Origin: Candidatus Rokuibacteriota bacterium | GTDB taxonomy: Bacteria; Methylomirabilota; Methylomirabilia; Rokubacteriales; CSP1-6 | NCBI GenBank assembly: GCA_016179165.1 | Contig: JACORX010000054.1 | Location: 1 to 7,011 of the forward strand | Length of the DNA stretch: 7,011 nt | Direction: 5' to 3' | In this document: positions 5,928 to 7,011 of the stretch, piece by piece | Numbering within the stretch: position 1 is the first letter of the stretch | Layout: each line of letters opens with the position of its first letter | Position numbers and translations under genes: made by a program | The notes under the pieces: model-generated | Databases searched by the model: none | What the model was told of the DNA's origin: nothing | Seen by the model: only the letters and a program-made list of their open reading frames with translations

Positions 5928-6506
5928 CTAACGGGCCTTTGTCAGGATGCTGTCGCGGCGGTTCTTGGCCCAGCAGGCCTCGGTCTTCTCCGTGCATACC
6001 GGCCGCTCCTTGCCGTAGGAGATGGTCGTGATGCGGTTGGCCTGGACACCCTGCCCCACGAGGTAGTTCATCGCCGCCTTGGCACGCTTCTCGCCGAGGA
6101 CCAGGTTGTACTCGTTGGTACCCCGCTCGTCGCAGTGGCCTTCGATCAGCACAAGGTTGTTGGGGTTGGCCTTGAGCCAGGCGGCGTCGCCGTTGAGGGT
6201 CTTGGCGGCATCCGGTCGGATGTTGTACTTGTCGAAGTCGAAGTAGATCGTCTTGAGATTCGGGGTCGGAGCAAAGTCGCCTGGTCTCACCATTGAGCCC
6301 GGAGCCGCCTGCCCCGCCTGCCCCGGCCGCCCCGGCTGCCCCGCCGACGCCGCCGGCCCCGCCGGCCCCGCCGGGGGAGCCGGGGTTGCCGAGGGAGCCG
6401 GGGCTAAAGCGCCAGTACCCGCGGGCCGCTTCGGGCACCCCACGAGGAAAAGGGTGAGAACGAGAAGAGGCACCACCAGATACGCGTGCGGCCGCGGCTT
6501 GGCCAT
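5928..6506 (-). CDS. pal: peptidoglycan-associated outer-membrane lipoprotein Pal (OmpA-like domain)
   Basis: A 192-residue protein. Residues 1-23 are a lipoprotein signal peptide (basic start MAKPRPH, hydrophobic core VVPLLVLTLF) with lipobox LVGC; Cys24 is the lipidated residue. Residues 25-83 are a Pro/Ala/Gly-rich linker with a collagen-like Gly-X-Y stretch (G47 to G65). From residue 84 an OmpA/Pal domain follows: LKTIYFDFDKYNIRPDA, LVLIEGHCDERGTNEYN, LGEKRAKAAMNYLV, RITTISYGKERPVC and a final CWAKNRRD. D126 and R141 match the Asp/Arg pair that grips diaminopimelate in peptidoglycan. Pal links the outer membrane to the cell wall and works with Tol proteins. The ATG at 6506 is chosen over an in-frame ATG at 6578 because AAGGAGG (6517-6523) precedes it and the signal peptide starts there. 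No tolB or other tol gene is next to it; it is followed by a strong terminator and looks monocistronic. Confidence 0.95.
   Translation of the reverse strand: MAKPRPHAYLVVPLLVLTLFLVGCPKRPAGTGALAPAPSATPAPPAGPAGPAASAGQPGRPGQAGQAAPGSMVRPGDFAPTPNLKTIYFDFDKYNIRPDAAKTLNGDAAWLKANPNNLVLIEGHCDERGTNEYNLVLGEKRAKAAMNYLVGQGVQANRITTISYGKERPVCTEKTEACWAKNRRDSILTKAR
6310..6372 (-). repeat. degenerate 9-bp tandem repeat encoding the Pal Gly-X-Y linker
   Basis: Seven consecutive 9-base units on the plus strand: TGCCCCGCC, TGCCCCGGC, CGCCCCGGC, TGCCCCGCC, GACGCCGCC, GGCCCCGCC, GGCCCCGCC. Nine is a multiple of three, so copy-number change keeps the pal frame. The units encode the GPA/GQP/GRP/GQA triplets of the linker. 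Confidence 0.75.
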
Positions 6507-6516
6507 AGCGTCACAT

Positions 6517-6523
6517 CCTCCTT
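6517..6523 (-). promoter_or_regulatory. Shine-Dalgarno sequence of pal
   Basis: AAGGAGG on the minus strand, 10 bases before the ATG at 6506. It selects this ATG over the upstream in-frame ATG at 6578. Confidence 0.8.
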
Positions 6524-6533
6524 GTCGAGGTTC

Positions 6534-6558
6534 CGTTAAACCCGCATTTTCCACAACC
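6534..6558 (+). repeat. 25-bp repeat, right copy
   Basis: The core TAAACCCGCATTTTCCACAA differs from the left copy (5828-5852) at 3 of 25 positions. It lies in the pal leader and is followed at 6559-6576 by a 6-bp hairpin (GGCCCC / GGGGCC, loop TCAAGG) that resembles the sequence after the left copy. Confidence 0.75.
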
Positions 6559-6601
6559 GGCCCCTCAAGGGGGGCCATGGGCCAAGAAATCGCTGGTCGT
6601 G

Positions 6602-6630
6602 ATTCTACTGAATCTCGGACGCGAAGAAAA
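6602..6630 (-). promoter_or_regulatory. candidate pal promoter
   Basis: On the minus strand TTTTCT (6630-6625, 3 of 6 to the -35 consensus) and TAGAAT (6607-6602, 5 of 6 to the -10 consensus) are spaced by 17 bp. The transcript would have a leader of about 90 bases carrying the right repeat copy and its hairpin. This is a local AT-rich patch; the -35 match is weak. Confidence 0.35.
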
Positions 6631-6644
6631 GGGTTTTTCCTTCA

Positions 6645-6812
6645 AGCTCTTTGCGGCCCTTCGCGGCGCGAGCCGCATGGCCAAGATAATCCAAGACACT
6701 CAAAGAGCGCTGTGGTGCCGTCCCAGCACGTCTCGGCCTCCCAAAGTTGACCCTTGAATCGGCATACCGCACCAAGAATCGACAGCGCGGAGGCAAGATC
6801 GAGCTGATTTCC
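6645..6812 (-). pseudogene. possible TPR-protein remnant
   Basis: A minus-strand frame here reads DLASALSILGAVCRFKGQLW, then EAETCWDGTTALFECLGL. This follows the TPR pattern (A..L..LG......G...EAE......ALF..LG) found in large tetratricopeptide regulators. Only about 1.5 repeats are present, with no credible start, Shine-Dalgarno sequence or intact end; the frame runs into the end of the hydrolase gene on one side and loses its pattern (SWPCGSRREG) on the other. GC content is visibly lower than in the neighbouring genes. It is best seen as a decayed fragment, but chance resemblance is possible. Confidence 0.35.
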
Positions 6813-6823
6813 GGCCCTCTCCG

Positions 6824-7011
6824 CTACCCCCGTGCCGCTTTCTCCGCCTTCCACGTGCCCCAGCGGCCGTTCTCGACGGCGGCGAGGAACTCGGCGACGT
6901 GGAGGTTGAAGAGCCCGGGCTCCTCGATGTTGGCGGTGTGCCCGGTCATCGGCAGGATGACGAGCCCCGCGTGGGGGATGTGGCGCTTCATGAAGAGCCC
7001 GGGCTCGAGGC
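6824..7011 (-). CDS. alpha/beta-fold hydrolase, C-terminal end (5' end outside window)
   Basis: The last 61 residues of a minus-strand gene whose start lies beyond the window; stop TAG at 6824-6826. The visible part reads LEPGLFMKRHIPHAGLVILP, then MTGHTANIEEPGLFNLHVAE and FLAAVENGRW. The pattern (a hydrophobic strand, then GHT with the candidate catalytic His, an acidic NIEEP turn, and a final helix ending in FL) is the usual end of alpha/beta hydrolases of the esterase/lactonase/haloperoxidase-like group. The nucleophile elbow and acid residue are outside the window, so activity and substrate cannot be told. It faces the same way as pal but is separated from it by 317 bases. Confidence 0.75.
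   Translation of the reverse strand, partial: LEPGLFMKRHIPHAGLVILPMTGHTANIEEPGLFNLHVAEFLAAVENGRWGTWKAEKAARG

Noticed and set aside
5911..6438. Gly-rich minus-strand frame overlapping pal
   Set aside because: It is the shifted frame of pal; its glycine run comes from the 9-bp repeat, and pal has a signal peptide, lipobox and OmpA domain.
6663..6676. Small hairpin GCGGC-GCGA-GCCGC
   Set aside because: Five-bp stem in GC-rich sequence with no T tract and no gene end it would serve.
6907..7006. 16-bp direct repeat TGAAGAGCCCGGGCTC at 6907-6922 and 6991-7006
   Set aside because: Both copies are in frame in the hydrolase and encode the same EPGLF motif; E-P-x-L-F at these two places is usual in this group, so codon use explains the identity.
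1..7011. tRNA, rRNA, CRISPR array, prophage or intact insertion sequence
   Set aside because: No cloverleaf-like segments, regularly spaced repeats, integrase or transposase reading frames were seen on either strand.

Overview
The window is about two-thirds G+C or more over most of its length. It encodes a Pal lipoprotein, a hallmark of bacteria with an outer membrane. GC-rich codon use and plain bacterial housekeeping families suggest the chromosome of an uncultured, high-GC, Gram-negative-type bacterium. A lineage such as Rokubacteria/Methylomirabilota or a deltaproteobacterial relative would fit, but that is an impression, not an assignment.

Layout: 2-352 (+) is the end of a small NTF2/SnoaL-like protein, somewhat lower in GC. 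468-4545 (+) is a tight three-gene operon: a MoxR AAA+ ATPase, a DUF58 membrane protein, and a TgpA-type membrane transglutaminase (DUF58 stop and transglutaminase start are directly adjacent). These three families recur together and probably form one envelope-associated module. Converging on it from the minus strand is a small CoA-binding (YccU-type) protein. 5059-5670 (+) is a PduO-type cob(I)alamin adenosyltransferase, with an ATGA overlap into a truncated GNAT acetyltransferase (5667-5861). 5928-6506 (-) is pal, with a strong terminator downstream (5863-5895) and a good Shine-Dalgarno sequence. 6824-7011 (-) is the C-terminal end of an alpha/beta hydrolase. The 317-base stretch 6507-6823 has no intact gene. 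It holds the pal Shine-Dalgarno and a candidate promoter, one copy of a 25-bp repeat, and an apparent remnant of a TPR protein, in sequence of visibly lower GC.

The most interesting observation is in the CoA-binding gene. Its TGA (4600-4602) sits exactly where the family has a conserved cysteine (DR-C-LMVEH). The frame continues after it with LMVDHRRLRR and then TAA, as the family C-terminus should read. A 7-bp GC-rich hairpin with a G-first tetraloop begins 13 nt after the TGA. This is what a selenocysteine codon with a bacterial SECIS element would look like, so the gene is a candidate selenoprotein ending at 4567 instead of 4600.

A second theme is rearrangement around pal. A 25-bp direct repeat (22/25 identical) lies on both sides of pal, and the left copy starts within a few bases of where the GNAT homology stops. 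Pal also carries a collagen-like Gly-X-Y linker encoded by a degenerate 9-bp tandem repeat.
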